A stretch of 22,120 bases of DNA, taken from NCBI GenBank assembly GCA_937896665.1, contig CALBNS010000003.1, forward strand, positions 1 through 22,120. Direction: 5' to 3'. The position numbers and the translations under genes are program-made. This document shows positions 1 through 8,424 of the stretch, piece by piece (the first letter of the stretch is position 1; every line of letters begins with the position of its first letter). The DNA is from an uncultured Clostridia bacterium. GTDB taxonomy: Bacteria; Bacillota; Clostridia; Lachnospirales; Lachnospiraceae. A model generated the notes under the pieces. The model was given only the letters and a program-made list of their open reading frames with translations, was not told where the DNA came from and made no database searches.

Positions 1-40
<40 letters not shown>

Positions 41-213
41 GTGTTTGTTTCCAGTCCGGAATAACTACTAGCTATTCTTTCCTTACTTTACTGTTTTAGG
101 TTCATCTCTCGATGTCCGTTCTGAATTATTCTCTTCTTCGAAATTTTCAGGTGTTTCTTGTCATCTATTGTTTAATTATCAATGTTCTTTGTTGTTTTGT
201 TGTCTTGCGACAG
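41..213 (-). other. rRNA operon leader
   Basis: This is the transcribed leader between the inferred rrn start (about position 213-214) and the 16S 5' end. On the minus strand it holds a boxA-like stretch (GAACATTGATAATTAAACA, about 165-185), as often seen in Firmicutes rRNA leaders for Nus-dependent antitermination. The boxA reading is a family-based inference. I see no open reading frame here. Confidence 0.5.
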
Positions 214-220
214 CTATATT

Positions 221-249
221 AGATTATCATATGTTTTAGTGCTTGTCAA
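221..249 (-). promoter_or_regulatory. rRNA operon promoter
   Basis: On the minus strand: -35 TTGACA (244-249), a 17-bp spacer, and -10 TAATCT (221-226). An A-rich tract upstream (250-276) could act as an UP element. The start would be near 213-214. It sits directly after the tRNA-Ser gene, so the rRNA operon can be made both from here and by read-through from the tRNA-Ser promoter. Confidence 0.85.
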
Positions 250-278
250 CACTTTTTTTAAAAAGTTTTTTTAAAAAG

Positions 279-366
279 CGGAGAAAGAGGGATTTGAACC
301 CTCGCGCCGGTTGCCCGACCTACACCCTTAGCAGGGGCGCCTCTTCGGCCTCTTGAGTATTTCTCC
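279..366 (-). tRNA. tRNA-Ser(GCU)
   Basis: The minus strand folds as an 88-nt class II tRNA with a 7-bp acceptor stem (GGAGAAA with TTTCTCC) and discriminator G. The anticodon loop is CTGCTAA, giving anticodon GCU for AGC/AGU serine codons. A long variable arm follows (about 312-326) and the T-loop is TTCAAAT. The 3' CCA is not encoded: the gene ends in G followed by C and a T-run. It lies just upstream of the rRNA promoter and may be co-transcribed with the rRNA operon. Confidence 0.96.
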
Positions 367-415
367 GAACTTTTAAAGCATATGATGTTGTGCTGTTTTT
401 CACAGCGCATTGTTA

Positions 416-444
416 ATTATACTTAAGAGTATTTTAATTGTCAA
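416..444 (-). promoter_or_regulatory. tRNA-Ser promoter
   Basis: The minus strand has -35 TTGACA (439-444), a 17-bp spacer and -10 TATAAT (416-421), a perfect consensus. The 17 nt through the -35 (AAAAAAAGTGTTGACAA) are identical to those of the rRNA promoter about 195 bp away. A small hairpin, GCTGT with ACAGC (392-406), lies between the inferred start and the tRNA. Confidence 0.92.
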
Positions 445-517
445 CACTTTTTTTATTTTTTTTATTCAACTTATTACCACCGATATGTTTTTAACATATG
501 AACATCGTTTTATCCTA

Positions 518-1234
518 TCAGCCCTTTTTATTGTTTTCTATTTCTTTTATAATCCTTTTTTTTACCTCTTCTGCAATCTCAACTGTCTTCATATCTTTAT
601 ATTCATCATAATAAATTGGCTCTAAATAATGCACCTGAACATCCGTATGTTTAACTGTATTTGTGTCAAATGGTTTAAAACAGTCTATTAATGCCACCGG
701 CACAATCGGGCATTTTGATTTTGTTGCAGCTTTAAAACTTCCACCTTTAAACTCTCCAATGTTATTTCCATCTTTTGATCTGGTTCCCTCTGCAAATATT
801 AAATAGTTTCTTCCATTCTCTACTTCACTTGCAACAGAAAAAATAACTTTCATGGATTGCCTTACATCTTCTCTGTCAATTGAAAATGCCCGCATACATT
901 GCAATACTTGCTTTAAAAATGGAACATTTTTCACTTCCTTCTTGTATACCACTGAAAATGGACTTGGACAAGATTCAATAATTGCCAATACATCATACAA
1001 CCCCTGATGGTTTGGATATAACATAAAACCATTTTCTTTAGGAATGTTTTCTTTCCCATATACTTCTATATTTATATTTCCACCTTTATTTGCACGATGA
1101 ACAATATACTTTAATAATTTATAGTGCTGCTCATCTGTATATTTTTCAGCATGATTCGCATAGTAAAAAAGTTTTACTGCCATAAATGGTACTAAAAAAA
1201 TGTTTTTCAACACCATCATTATAATTCTTTTCAT
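518..1234 (-). CDS. plsC: 1-acyl-glycerol-3-phosphate acyltransferase (PlsC family)
   Basis: The 238-aa protein belongs to the lysophosphatidic acid acyltransferase family, which makes phosphatidic acid for membrane phospholipids. Its N-terminus (about residues 5-27) is hydrophobic and could be a membrane anchor. The catalytic HX4D motif is H76 to D81 (NHQGLYD). The substrate-binding EGTRS is at 149-153, followed by a KGGSFKAA segment and a late VPVAL block. Length is normal. The start follows a GGAAGG ribosome site about 10 nt upstream. It lies 88 bp downstream of gyrA in the same direction, separated by a hairpin. I see no clear terminator after it: transcription would run toward the tRNA-Ser promoter. 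Exact acyl-donor preference cannot be read from the sequence. Confidence 0.88.
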   Translation of the reverse strand: MKRIIMMVLKNIFLVPFMAVKLFYYANHAEKYTDEQHYKLLKYIVHRANKGGNINIEVYGKENIPKENGFMLYPNHQGLYDVLAIIESCPSPFSVVYKKEVKNVPFLKQVLQCMRAFSIDREDVRQSMKVIFSVASEVENGRNYLIFAEGTRSKDGNNIGEFKGGSFKAATKSKCPIVPVALIDCFKPFDTNTVKHTDVQVHYLEPIYYDEYKDMKTVEIAEEVKKRIIKEIENNKKG

Positions 1235-1279
1235 ATTCGATTTTCCTTCCTAAAGTATATTTTTCTTTGTATAAGTCAA

Positions 1280-1310
1280 CAGCGTAGTAAATTATTTATT
1301 TACCACGCTG
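1280..1310 (-). terminator. gyrA 3' hairpin, weak terminator
   Basis: On the minus strand 13 nt on each side pair around a 5-nt loop, with one G-U wobble and no mismatch. On the plus strand the same position is an A-C mismatch, so the hairpin is designed for the gyrA-side transcript. The sequence after it (TTGACTTATAC) lacks a proper U-run. It may therefore stabilise the mRNA end or terminate only weakly. Confidence 0.55.
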
Positions 1311-1322
1311 TCTTGATATGAA

Positions 1323-3785
1323 TTATTCTTCTTCAATCTCTGGTGATTCTTCTCTTACTTTTGCAATACTTGCTACTTTCTCATTTTCATGCAAATTAAT
1401 TAATTTCACTCCAGATGTTATACGACCTAATATTGATATTCCACTACACTCCATGCGGATTATAATACCATCCGTATTAATAATCATAATCTCATTATCT
1501 TCGTTTACTGCTTTTATTCCAACTACGTTTCCGGTCTTTTCTGTAATTTTATAACATTTTACACCTTTTCCGCCTCGGTTTTGCACAGTAAACTCATTCA
1601 TTTCTGTACGTTTTCCCATACCTTTTTCAGATACAAATAATAATTGTTCACCCTGGGTATTTAACTGCATTCCAATTACTTCATCGCCGTCTATCAAATT
1701 GATACCTCGGACACCCATAGATGTTCTTCCTGTAGGACGTACATCTTTTTCATCAAAACAGATACACTGGCCATACTTTGTTACAAGAATAATATCTTTT
1801 TCATTATCTGTAACTTTTACTTCTATTAATTCATCATCTTCACGAAGTGTAATTGCAGCAAGTCCTGTCTTTCTTACATTTGCATATTCTCCAAGACATG
1901 TTTTCTTAACAAGACCCTTTTCAGTAGCCATGAACAGGTACTGATTATCATCATATTCTTTGATTGGAATCATAGCTGTTATCTTTTCATCCGGCATTAA
2001 TTGAATCAGGTTAATTATTGCAGTTCCTCTTGAAGTTCTGCTTGCTTCCGGTATTTCGTAAGCTTTCAGACGATATACACGTCCTTTATTTGTAAATAAC
2101 ATGATATAATGATGTGTAGATGTCATAAATAACTCTTCTACATAATCTTCTTCTAATGTCTGCATTCCTTTAATACCTTTACCGCCACGGTTCTGGCTCT
2201 TGAAGGTATCAACTGTCATTCTCTTAATATAACCAAGTTTTGTCATTGTAATTACAACGTCCTGACGTGTAATTAAATCTTCCATGGAAATATCAAATTC
2301 ATCAAATCCGATTTTTGTTTTTCTTTCATCACCATATTTTTCAGAAATTACAAGAATTTCTTTTTTAATAACACCAAGTAATATTTTTCTGTCTGCAAGA
2401 ATTGCTTTTAATTCACCGATACGTTTCATCAGTTCTGCATATTCTGTTTCCAGTTTTTCTCTTTCCAATCCGGTAAGAGCACGTAGTCTCATATCCACGA
2501 TTGCCTGAGCTTGCACGTCTGTAAGTTGAAATCGTTTAATTAATCCTTCTTTTGCAATTTGGGTTGTCTTAGAACCACGGATAATACGAATTACTTCGTC
2601 AATATTATCAAGGGCAATCAACAATCCTTGTAAAATATGTGCTCTTTCTTCAGCTTTATTTAATTCATACTGTGTTCTTCTGGTTACAACTTCCTCCTGA
2701 TGTTTCAGGTAATAATTTAACATATCAGGAAGATTCATTATTTTTGGTTCATTATTAACCAATGCAAGCATAATTACACCAAAAGTATCCTGAAGTTGTG
2801 TATGTTTGTATAAATGATTTAAGATGACATTTGGATTTACATCACGACGGAGTTCAATACACACGCGCATGCCTTCACGGCTGGACTGGTCACTTAAATC
2901 TGTGATTCCATCAATTTTCTTTTCTTTTACAAGTTCTGCAATTTTTTCAATAAGACGGGCCTTATTCACCATATATGGCAATTCTGTAATTACAATACGG
3001 TTTTTGCCATTTGCCATAGGCTCGATATCAGATACTGCACGAACTCTGATTTTTCCACGACCGGTACGATATGCCTCTTCAATTCCACGTGTTCCAAGTA
3101 TTGTAGCACCAGTTGGAAAATCTGGTCCCTTTATAATCTGCAGGATATCTTCAATTGTCGTCTTACCATTCTCATCAATCTGATCATCAATAATCTTTAC
3201 AACCGCATCAATCGCTTCTTTTAAATTATGAGGCGGAATATTGGTTGCCATACCAACAGCAATACCGGAAGTACCATTTACTAAAAGGTTTGGAAATCTC
3301 GCCGGCAATACAACCGGTTCTTTTTCTGTCTCATCAAAGTTTGGTACAAAATCTACTGTATTTTTATTGATATCAGCTGTCAGTTCCATTGAAATTTTAC
3401 TGAGACGGGCTTCTGTGTAACGCATCGCAGCCGCACCGTCACCATCAACAGAACCGAAGTTACCATGTCCATCTACAAGTGGATATCTTGTAGACCATTC
3501 CTGCGCCATATTAACGAGTGCACCATAGATAGAACTGTCACCATGAGGGTGATATTTACCCATCGTATCACCGACAATACGTGCGCATTTACGATGTGGT
3601 TTGTCAGGACCATTGTTCAATTCAATCATAGAATATAAAATTCTACGCTGTACAGGTTTTAATCCATCTCTGACATCCGGAAGTGCACGAGAGGCAATAA
3701 CACTCATCGCATAGTCAATATAAGATGTTTCCATCGTTTTTTTCAAATCGACATCATGCACTTTATCAAAAATATTATCTTCCAT
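1323..3785 (-). CDS. gyrA: DNA gyrase subunit A
   Basis: GyrA breaks and rejoins DNA in the A2B2 gyrase that supercoils the chromosome. The catalytic tyrosine is Y123 in AAAMRYTEARL. The quinolone region reads HPHGDSSIYG, with S84 and G88 matching E. coli S83 and D87. The C-terminal beta-pinwheel carries a GyrA-box form, QNRGGKG, seen again near the C-terminus. The tail is acidic, ending in EEE. I chose the second in-frame ATG (820 aa): AGGAG at 3793-3797 is 7 nt upstream of it but only 1 nt from the ATG at 3791. The gene lies just after gyrB in the dnaN-to-gyrA operon. Confidence 0.97.
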   Translation of the reverse strand: MEDNIFDKVHDVDLKKTMETSYIDYAMSVIASRALPDVRDGLKPVQRRILYSMIELNNGPDKPHRKCARIVGDTMGKYHPHGDSSIYGALVNMAQEWSTRYPLVDGHGNFGSVDGDGAAAMRYTEARLSKISMELTADINKNTVDFVPNFDETEKEPVVLPARFPNLLVNGTSGIAVGMATNIPPHNLKEAIDAVVKIIDDQIDENGKTTIEDILQIIKGPDFPTGATILGTRGIEEAYRTGRGKIRVRAVSDIEPMANGKNRIVITELPYMVNKARLIEKIAELVKEKKIDGITDLSDQSSREGMRVCIELRRDVNPNVILNHLYKHTQLQDTFGVIMLALVNNEPKIMNLPDMLNYYLKHQEEVVTRRTQYELNKAEERAHILQGLLIALDNIDEVIRIIRGSKTTQIAKEGLIKRFQLTDVQAQAIVDMRLRALTGLEREKLETEYAELMKRIGELKAILADRKILLGVIKKEILVISEKYGDERKTKIGFDEFDISMEDLITRQDVVITMTKLGYIKRMTVDTFKSQNRGGKGIKGMQTLEEDYVEELFMTSTHHYIMLFTNKGRVYRLKAYEIPEASRTSRGTAIINLIQLMPDEKITAMIPIKEYDDNQYLFMATEKGLVKKTCLGEYANVRKTGLAAITLREDDELIEVKVTDNEKDIILVTKYGQCICFDEKDVRPTGRTSMGVRGINLIDGDEVIGMQLNTQGEQLLFVSEKGMGKRTEMNEFTVQNRGGKGVKCYKITEKTGNVVGIKAVNEDNEIMIINTDGIIIRMECSGISILGRITSGVKLINLHENEKVASIAKVREESPEIEEE

Positions 3786-3801
3786 CTTCATTCTCCTGTT
3801 C

Positions 3802-5718
3802 TTATACGTCTAAGTTCTGTACGTATTTCGCATTTTCCTCGATAAATTCACGTCTTGGCTCCACTTTATCTCCCATTAATGTTGTAAATGTGAGATCTAA
3901 TTCTGAAGATGATTCTTCATCGATTGTTACACGAAGTAAAACTCTGTGTTCAGGATCCATTGTTGTATCCCAAAGCTGCACTGCGTCCATCTCTCCGAGA
4001 CCTTTATAACGTTGAATTTTATTATTATTGTCTCTTCCTACTTCTGTAAGAATATTGTTTAGTTCTTCATCGCTGTATGCATACCACACTTTTTTATTTT
4101 TCTCTAACTTATAGAGTGGCGGCTGTGCAAGATATACATAACCTTGTTTGATTAATTCAGGCATAAAACGATATAAGAATGTCAATAATAAGGTACTGAT
4201 ATGAGCACCATCTACATCGGCATCAGTCATGATAATAATTTTATGATAGCGCAGTTTTGAAATATCAAAATCATCATGGATGCCTGTGCCAAATGCTGTA
4301 ATCATTGCTTTAATTTCAGCATTTGCATAAATTTTATCTAATCTTGCTTTTTCTACATTTAGAATTTTACCACGGAGAGGCAGGATAGCCTGTGTTGCTC
4401 TATCTCTGGCTGTCTTTGCAGAGCCACCCGCAGAATCACCCTCTACAATGTAAATTTCACAGTTCGCAGGGTCTTTGTCAGAACAGTCTGCAAGTTTACC
4501 CGGAAGTGCCATTCCCTCTAATGCAGATTTTCTTCTTGTAAGTTCCCTTGCTTTTCTCGCCGCTTCTCTTGCTCTCTGCGCCATAACAGACTTTTCCACT
4601 GTCAGCTTTGCCACCGAAGGATTCTGCTCTAAGAAAATTTCAAGCTGGCTGCTTACAATGCTGTCAACCGCACCACGTGCTTCACTATTTCCTAATTTTT
4701 GTTTTGTCTGCCCTTCAAATTGAGGCTCACTAATTTTTATACTGATGATCGCAGCCAATCCTTCACGTATATCTTCTCCTGAAAGATTTGGCTCGTTATC
4801 TCTTAATAATTTATTCTTTCTTGCATATTCATTAAATGTCTTTGTTAAAGCATTTCTAAAACCTACAACGTGAGTACCACCTTCCGGTGTCGTAATGTTA
4901 TTAACAAATCCATAAGTATTATCATTGTAAGAATCATTATGTTGCATTGCAACTTCTACAAGTACACCATCTTTTTCACCTTCACAGTAAATAATCTGTT
5001 CATATAAAGGTGTCTTACTCTTATTCAAATATTGCACAAATTCTTTAATTCCACCTTCATAATGGAATATTTTCTCAATTGGTTTTTCCGGACGTTCGTC
5101 CCTCAGAATAATCTTAAGATTTTTTGTAAGGAAAGCCATCTCTCTGAAACGTTGTTTTAATGTATCATAATCAAAAACTGTTTCTTCAAAAATTTCTTTA
5201 TCCGGCAGGAACGTTACTTTTGTTCCGCTTTTTTCTGGTTCACACTCTCCTACTACCTGTAATTTATAGACTACTTTTCCTCTTTCGTAACGCTGTCTGT
5301 ATATTTTTCCTTCACTGCAGATTTCAACTTCCAGCCATTCAGAAAGAGCATTTACAACGGATGCACCTACACCATGGAGACCACCAGATACTTTATATCC
5401 ACCGCCGCCAAATTTACCACCGGCATGTAATACTGTAAATACAACTTCTACAGCCGGTAATCCTGCTTTATGATTAATTCCTACAGGAATACCACGGCCA
5501 TTATCAATAACCATTACAGAATTGTCTTTATTAATAACAACCTGAATTGTATCACAATATCCTGCTAATGCTTCATCTACGGAATTGTCTACAATCTCAT
5601 ATACCAGGTGATGAAGTCCTCTGATTGAGGTGCTTCCAATATACATTCCCGGTCTTTTTCTTACTGCTTCTAATCCTTCCAGTATCTGAATCTGATCTGC
5701 ACCATATTCTGCACTCAT
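3802..5718 (-). CDS. gyrB: DNA gyrase subunit B
   Basis: This 638-aa ATPase subunit of gyrase has the family's usual length. The GHKL ATPase domain is N-terminal: EIVDNSVDEALAG near residues 41-53, DNGRGIP at 72-78 and GGLHGVGASVVN at 112-123. Next come the transducer and the TOPRIM domain with EGDSAGGSA, PLRGKILNVEKA and DADVDGAHI for Mg binding. The C-terminal part has QRYKGLGEM, which contacts GyrA. An AGGAGG ribosome site is 6-7 nt before the ATG. It lies 10 bp downstream of recF, and gyrA follows, so both gyrase subunits are made together. Confidence 0.98.
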   Translation of the reverse strand: MSAEYGADQIQILEGLEAVRKRPGMYIGSTSIRGLHHLVYEIVDNSVDEALAGYCDTIQVVINKDNSVMVIDNGRGIPVGINHKAGLPAVEVVFTVLHAGGKFGGGGYKVSGGLHGVGASVVNALSEWLEVEICSEGKIYRQRYERGKVVYKLQVVGECEPEKSGTKVTFLPDKEIFEETVFDYDTLKQRFREMAFLTKNLKIILRDERPEKPIEKIFHYEGGIKEFVQYLNKSKTPLYEQIIYCEGEKDGVLVEVAMQHNDSYNDNTYGFVNNITTPEGGTHVVGFRNALTKTFNEYARKNKLLRDNEPNLSGEDIREGLAAIISIKISEPQFEGQTKQKLGNSEARGAVDSIVSSQLEIFLEQNPSVAKLTVEKSVMAQRAREAARKARELTRRKSALEGMALPGKLADCSDKDPANCEIYIVEGDSAGGSAKTARDRATQAILPLRGKILNVEKARLDKIYANAEIKAMITAFGTGIHDDFDISKLRYHKIIIMTDADVDGAHISTLLLTFLYRFMPELIKQGYVYLAQPPLYKLEKNKKVWYAYSDEELNNILTEVGRDNNNKIQRYKGLGEMDAVQLWDTTMDPEHRVLLRVTIDEESSSELDLTFTTLMGDKVEPRREFIEENAKYVQNLDV

Positions 5719-5728
5719 ACAAATCCTC

Positions 5729-6811
5729 CTAATATTTTATAACATGTCCCTTTTCTACATGTAAGATATTATTTATAGAAAAACGGTGATTTACAAAATC
5801 ATCTAATCCTGTACATGTAATTAACGTCTGTATATCACTAATACTATCCAATAAATAGTTTTGCCTATGTTTGTCAAGTTCAGACAATACATCATCTAAC
5901 AACAAAATAGGCGTGTCTTTTATAGTCTGCTTTACAAGTTCTATCTCTGATAATTTTAAGGACAATGCCGATGTTCTTTGTTGTCCCTGTGACCCAAATC
6001 TGCGGATATCCAGTTCTCCTGCAATAAAACAAATGTCATCTCTGTGAGGACCGACAGAAGTATTTTTCATTTTTATATCTCTTTCTCTGTTTCTTTTAAG
6101 TACCTCACCAAAATCATGCTGTCCTTTTCCCGGCTCATAATAAATTTTTAATTTTTCTTTCCCACCGGTCAATTTGATATGAATATCCATTATAATTTCA
6201 TTAATCTGTTCTATGAAAAGTTTTCTTCTTGACAGAATACGATTTCCATATTCAATTAACTGTAAATCCCATATATCAAGCGTTTCTAAAAGGTCATCTC
6301 TTTTAGTAATGTCCTTTAATAACCTATTTCTGTGATTAAGTATTCTGTTATAATTTGATAAATCGTTCAGATAAACTTTATCAAGCTGTGACAATTCCAA
6401 ATCAATAAAACGTCTTCTCTCTGAAGGACCATTTTTTATAATATTCAAATCCTCCGGCGAAAAAAAGACAATATTTACAATTCCAAATAATTCGCTAGCT
6501 CTTTTAATTGGAATTTTATTAATGGCAATTCCTTTTGGACTATTTTTTTTTAGATGCATATCAATCTTAAAAGGAATCCCCTGTTTTTCTACTACTGTCT
6601 CTATATGAGCTTCTTCCTGCCCAAACTGAATGATATCGCGGTCCTTTGTCCCACGATGAGACTTCGTCGTTCCGGAGAGATAAACAGCTTCTAGTACGTT
6701 TGTCTTTCCCTGGGCATTATCCCCATAAAAAATATTAGTAGCATCGTCAAACTTTAAATCAAGAAAATCATAATTTCTAAAATTTTTTAATTTTATAGAT
6801 TTAATTATCAT
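5729..6811 (-). CDS. recF: DNA replication and repair protein RecF
   Basis: RecF is an SMC-like ATPase that helps load RecA at single-strand gaps with RecO and RecR. The 360-aa protein has the P-loop GDNAQGKT at residues 30-37. The ABC signature is GSQGQQRTSALSLKLSE, and the Walker B/D-loop is PILLLDDVLSELD, in the expected order. The start codon overlaps the yaaA stop as TAATG, indicating translational coupling. Its place between dnaN/yaaA and gyrB is the classic Gram-positive origin order. Confidence 0.97.
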   Translation of the reverse strand: MIIKSIKLKNFRNYDFLDLKFDDATNIFYGDNAQGKTNVLEAVYLSGTTKSHRGTKDRDIIQFGQEEAHIETVVEKQGIPFKIDMHLKKNSPKGIAINKIPIKRASELFGIVNIVFFSPEDLNIIKNGPSERRRFIDLELSQLDKVYLNDLSNYNRILNHRNRLLKDITKRDDLLETLDIWDLQLIEYGNRILSRRKLFIEQINEIIMDIHIKLTGGKEKLKIYYEPGKGQHDFGEVLKRNRERDIKMKNTSVGPHRDDICFIAGELDIRRFGSQGQQRTSALSLKLSEIELVKQTIKDTPILLLDDVLSELDKHRQNYLLDSISDIQTLITCTGLDDFVNHRFSINNILHVEKGHVIKY

Positions 6812-7020
6812 TATTTTACAATTTTAATTTCTGTACCATCAAAAGAGACAACATCCCCTTCGTACAGTTTTTTTCCTCTTCTTGTTTCAACTTCTCCATT
6901 TACTAATACAAGTCCATCTAAAATTACATCTTTCGAATCAGCTCCTGATTCTGTAAGACCTGCAGCTTTCAAAGCCTGACCAAGTTTTATAAATTCATCT
7001 CTTAATTTTATAACTTCCAT
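6811..7020 (-). CDS. yaaA: S4-domain RNA-binding protein YaaA
   Basis: This 69-aa protein is almost entirely one S4-like RNA-binding domain. It opens with KLRDEFIKLGQALKAAGLTESG and goes on to LVNGEVETRRGKKLYEGDVV, the turn typical of S4 folds. The family (YaaA/RlbA type) sits between dnaN and recF in many Firmicutes; its precise role is not established from sequence and may relate to ribosome or RNA binding. It starts 2 nt after dnaN, with a GGGAG ribosome site inside the dnaN end, and overlaps recF by one base. Confidence 0.93.
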   Translation of the reverse strand: MEVIKLRDEFIKLGQALKAAGLTESGADSKDVILDGLVLVNGEVETRRGKKLYEGDVVSFDGTEIKIVK

Positions 7021-7022
7021 CT

Positions 7023-8132
7023 CTATACTCCCGCATTAAAATTAACAGGTAAAATCAAATACACATAACTTTCTTCATCATCTCTGATAAAACAAGGTGC
7101 TTTCGGATTAGTAAGATAAAGAGTGACCTCTTCATTATCAATAACACGAAGTGCATCTATTAAGAATTTTGGATTAAAGCCGATTAATAGATCTTTTCCC
7201 TCTTTCGTAATCATAATTTCTTCATTCATAGAACCAATCTCAGATTTAATTTTAAGTTCCATTATTTCATCCTGAATATTGATGATAATAGGTTTCTTGT
7301 CACCTTCTTTTACAAGAAGTGTTGCTCTGTCAATACAACTTAAAAATTCTTTTTTGTTAATCTTTAATTTTGTTTCATAATCACTTGATAACATTTGATC
7401 AATACGGAAATATTCCCCTTCGATTAGACGTGAAACAACAATTGTATTATCAAATTCAAATACAATATGATTATTCGTAAATGAAATACATACTGTACTT
7501 TCCGTTTCACCTGATAATATTTTGCTTATTTCAATCAGGGTCTTTCCAGGAACAACAACTTTTTTATCTTCATAAGATTCTTTTAACTCTGTGTTACGGA
7601 TAGAAATTCTATGTCCATCTAATGATACTACCTTTAACATATCATCTTTAATCTGGAACAGTACTCCTGTCATTAATTTATTACTGTCATTATCTGCAAT
7701 TGAAAAAATAGTCTGTCTAATCAATTCTTTTAAAGTAAATTGCGAAATAGTAATACTTTCTGCTTTTTCAATATAAGGCAGATAAGAAAAATCTTCTCCT
7801 GATTTTGCAGAAATACTGAATTTTGCTTTTTCACAGGTAATAATTGTCTGAAGATTATCATTAGATTCAATTATTACTTCATTGTCAGGAAGTTTTCTAA
7901 CGATTTCTGAAAAAATCTTAGCATCAATTGCAATCACACCTTTTTGTAAAATATCACCTTCTACAATAGTTTCAATTCCTAATTCCATGTCATTAGCAGT
8001 GAACTTAATGATATCCGTTGTTGCATCAATAAGTATACATTCAAGAATAGGCATTGTTGTCTTTGAAGGTACTGCTTTAGATACAATACTAACTCCTTTT
8101 ACAAGGTTCGATTTCGTACAAATGATTTTCAT
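7023..8132 (-). CDS. dnaN: DNA polymerase III beta sliding clamp
   Basis: DnaN forms the ring that tethers the replicative polymerase to DNA. The 369-aa length matches three clamp domains of about 120 residues. Recognisable blocks are the start MKIICTKSNLVKGVSIVSKA, TTMPILECILIDA (25-37) and the C-terminal KFLIDALRVI followed by the YVYLILPVN end. AAAGGAG lies about 10 nt before the ATG. It begins just past the AT-rich unwinding element and leads the dnaN-yaaA-recF-gyrB-gyrA operon. No distinct promoter was identified; transcription may come from dnaA read-through. Confidence 0.97.
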   Translation of the reverse strand: MKIICTKSNLVKGVSIVSKAVPSKTTMPILECILIDATTDIIKFTANDMELGIETIVEGDILQKGVIAIDAKIFSEIVRKLPDNEVIIESNDNLQTIITCEKAKFSISAKSGEDFSYLPYIEKAESITISQFTLKELIRQTIFSIADNDSNKLMTGVLFQIKDDMLKVVSLDGHRISIRNTELKESYEDKKVVVPGKTLIEISKILSGETESTVCISFTNNHIVFEFDNTIVVSRLIEGEYFRIDQMLSSDYETKLKINKKEFLSCIDRATLLVKEGDKKPIIINIQDEIMELKIKSEIGSMNEEIMITKEGKDLLIGFNPKFLIDALRVIDNEEVTLYLTNPKAPCFIRDDEESYVYLILPVNFNAGV

Positions 8133-8156
8133 AATGTGAATAACTCCTTTCGGGTC

Positions 8157-8206
8157 GTTTTTATGTATATATTAATAAAACAATTAGTAGTCTTAGTAGT
8201 AGGGGC
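8157..8206 (-). other. oriC basal unwinding element: AT-rich DUE, DnaA-trio, GC cluster
   Basis: Read on the minus strand away from dnaA, a DnaA box (8207-8215) is followed by a GC cluster (8203-8206). Then come trinucleotides CTA CTA CTA, AGA, CTA CTA (8202 down to 8185; TAG repeats on the plus strand), then about 28 bp of nearly pure A/T (8157-8184). This is the order described for the Bacillus subtilis unwinding element, where DnaA filaments on the 3'-GAT-5' trios melt DNA. The assignment is by pattern match and is strong. Confidence 0.85.
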
Positions 8207-8401
8207 TGTGGAAAAGTGGAAAACCCTATTCAGACCTTAGAATATAAGGATTTTCAGGTTGGATAACCTTGTTGATAATTCATGGAAATTCAGTGGATAA
8301 AATATGGATAACTTTCCAAAAAAAATCATATTAAATTTTATCCACTTAATATCAACATATTATCCACAAGTTATCCACTTTAAGTGATATACTTATCCAC
8401 A
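8207..8401. other. oriC DnaA-box cluster between dnaA and dnaN
   Basis: Boxes close to TTATCCACA, both orientations: TGTGGAAAA (8207-8215) and AGTGGAAAA (8215-8223); TGTTGATAA (8270-8278); AGTGGATAA (8292-8300); TATGGATAA (8303-8311). In the other orientation: TTATCCACT (8338-8346), ATATCAACA (8349-8357), perfect TTATCCACA (8360-8368), TTATCCACT (8371-8379), perfect TTATCCACA (8393-8401). DnaA binds these to start replication. This fills most of the 292-bp gap between dnaA and dnaN. Confidence 0.93.
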
Positions 8402-8424
8402 AAATGTATTTAATAGGAAAAAAC

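Noticed and set aside
410..625. 71-codon plus-strand frame beyond plsC
   Set aside because: It spans the tRNA-Ser promoter and the plsC end, is very rich in Phe and Ile as expected from AT-rich antisense DNA, and has no ribosome site.
3514..3543. Acquired quinolone-resistance mutation in GyrA
   Set aside because: Gly at this position is, to my memory, common in the family, and the serine is intact, so there is no basis to call it acquired.
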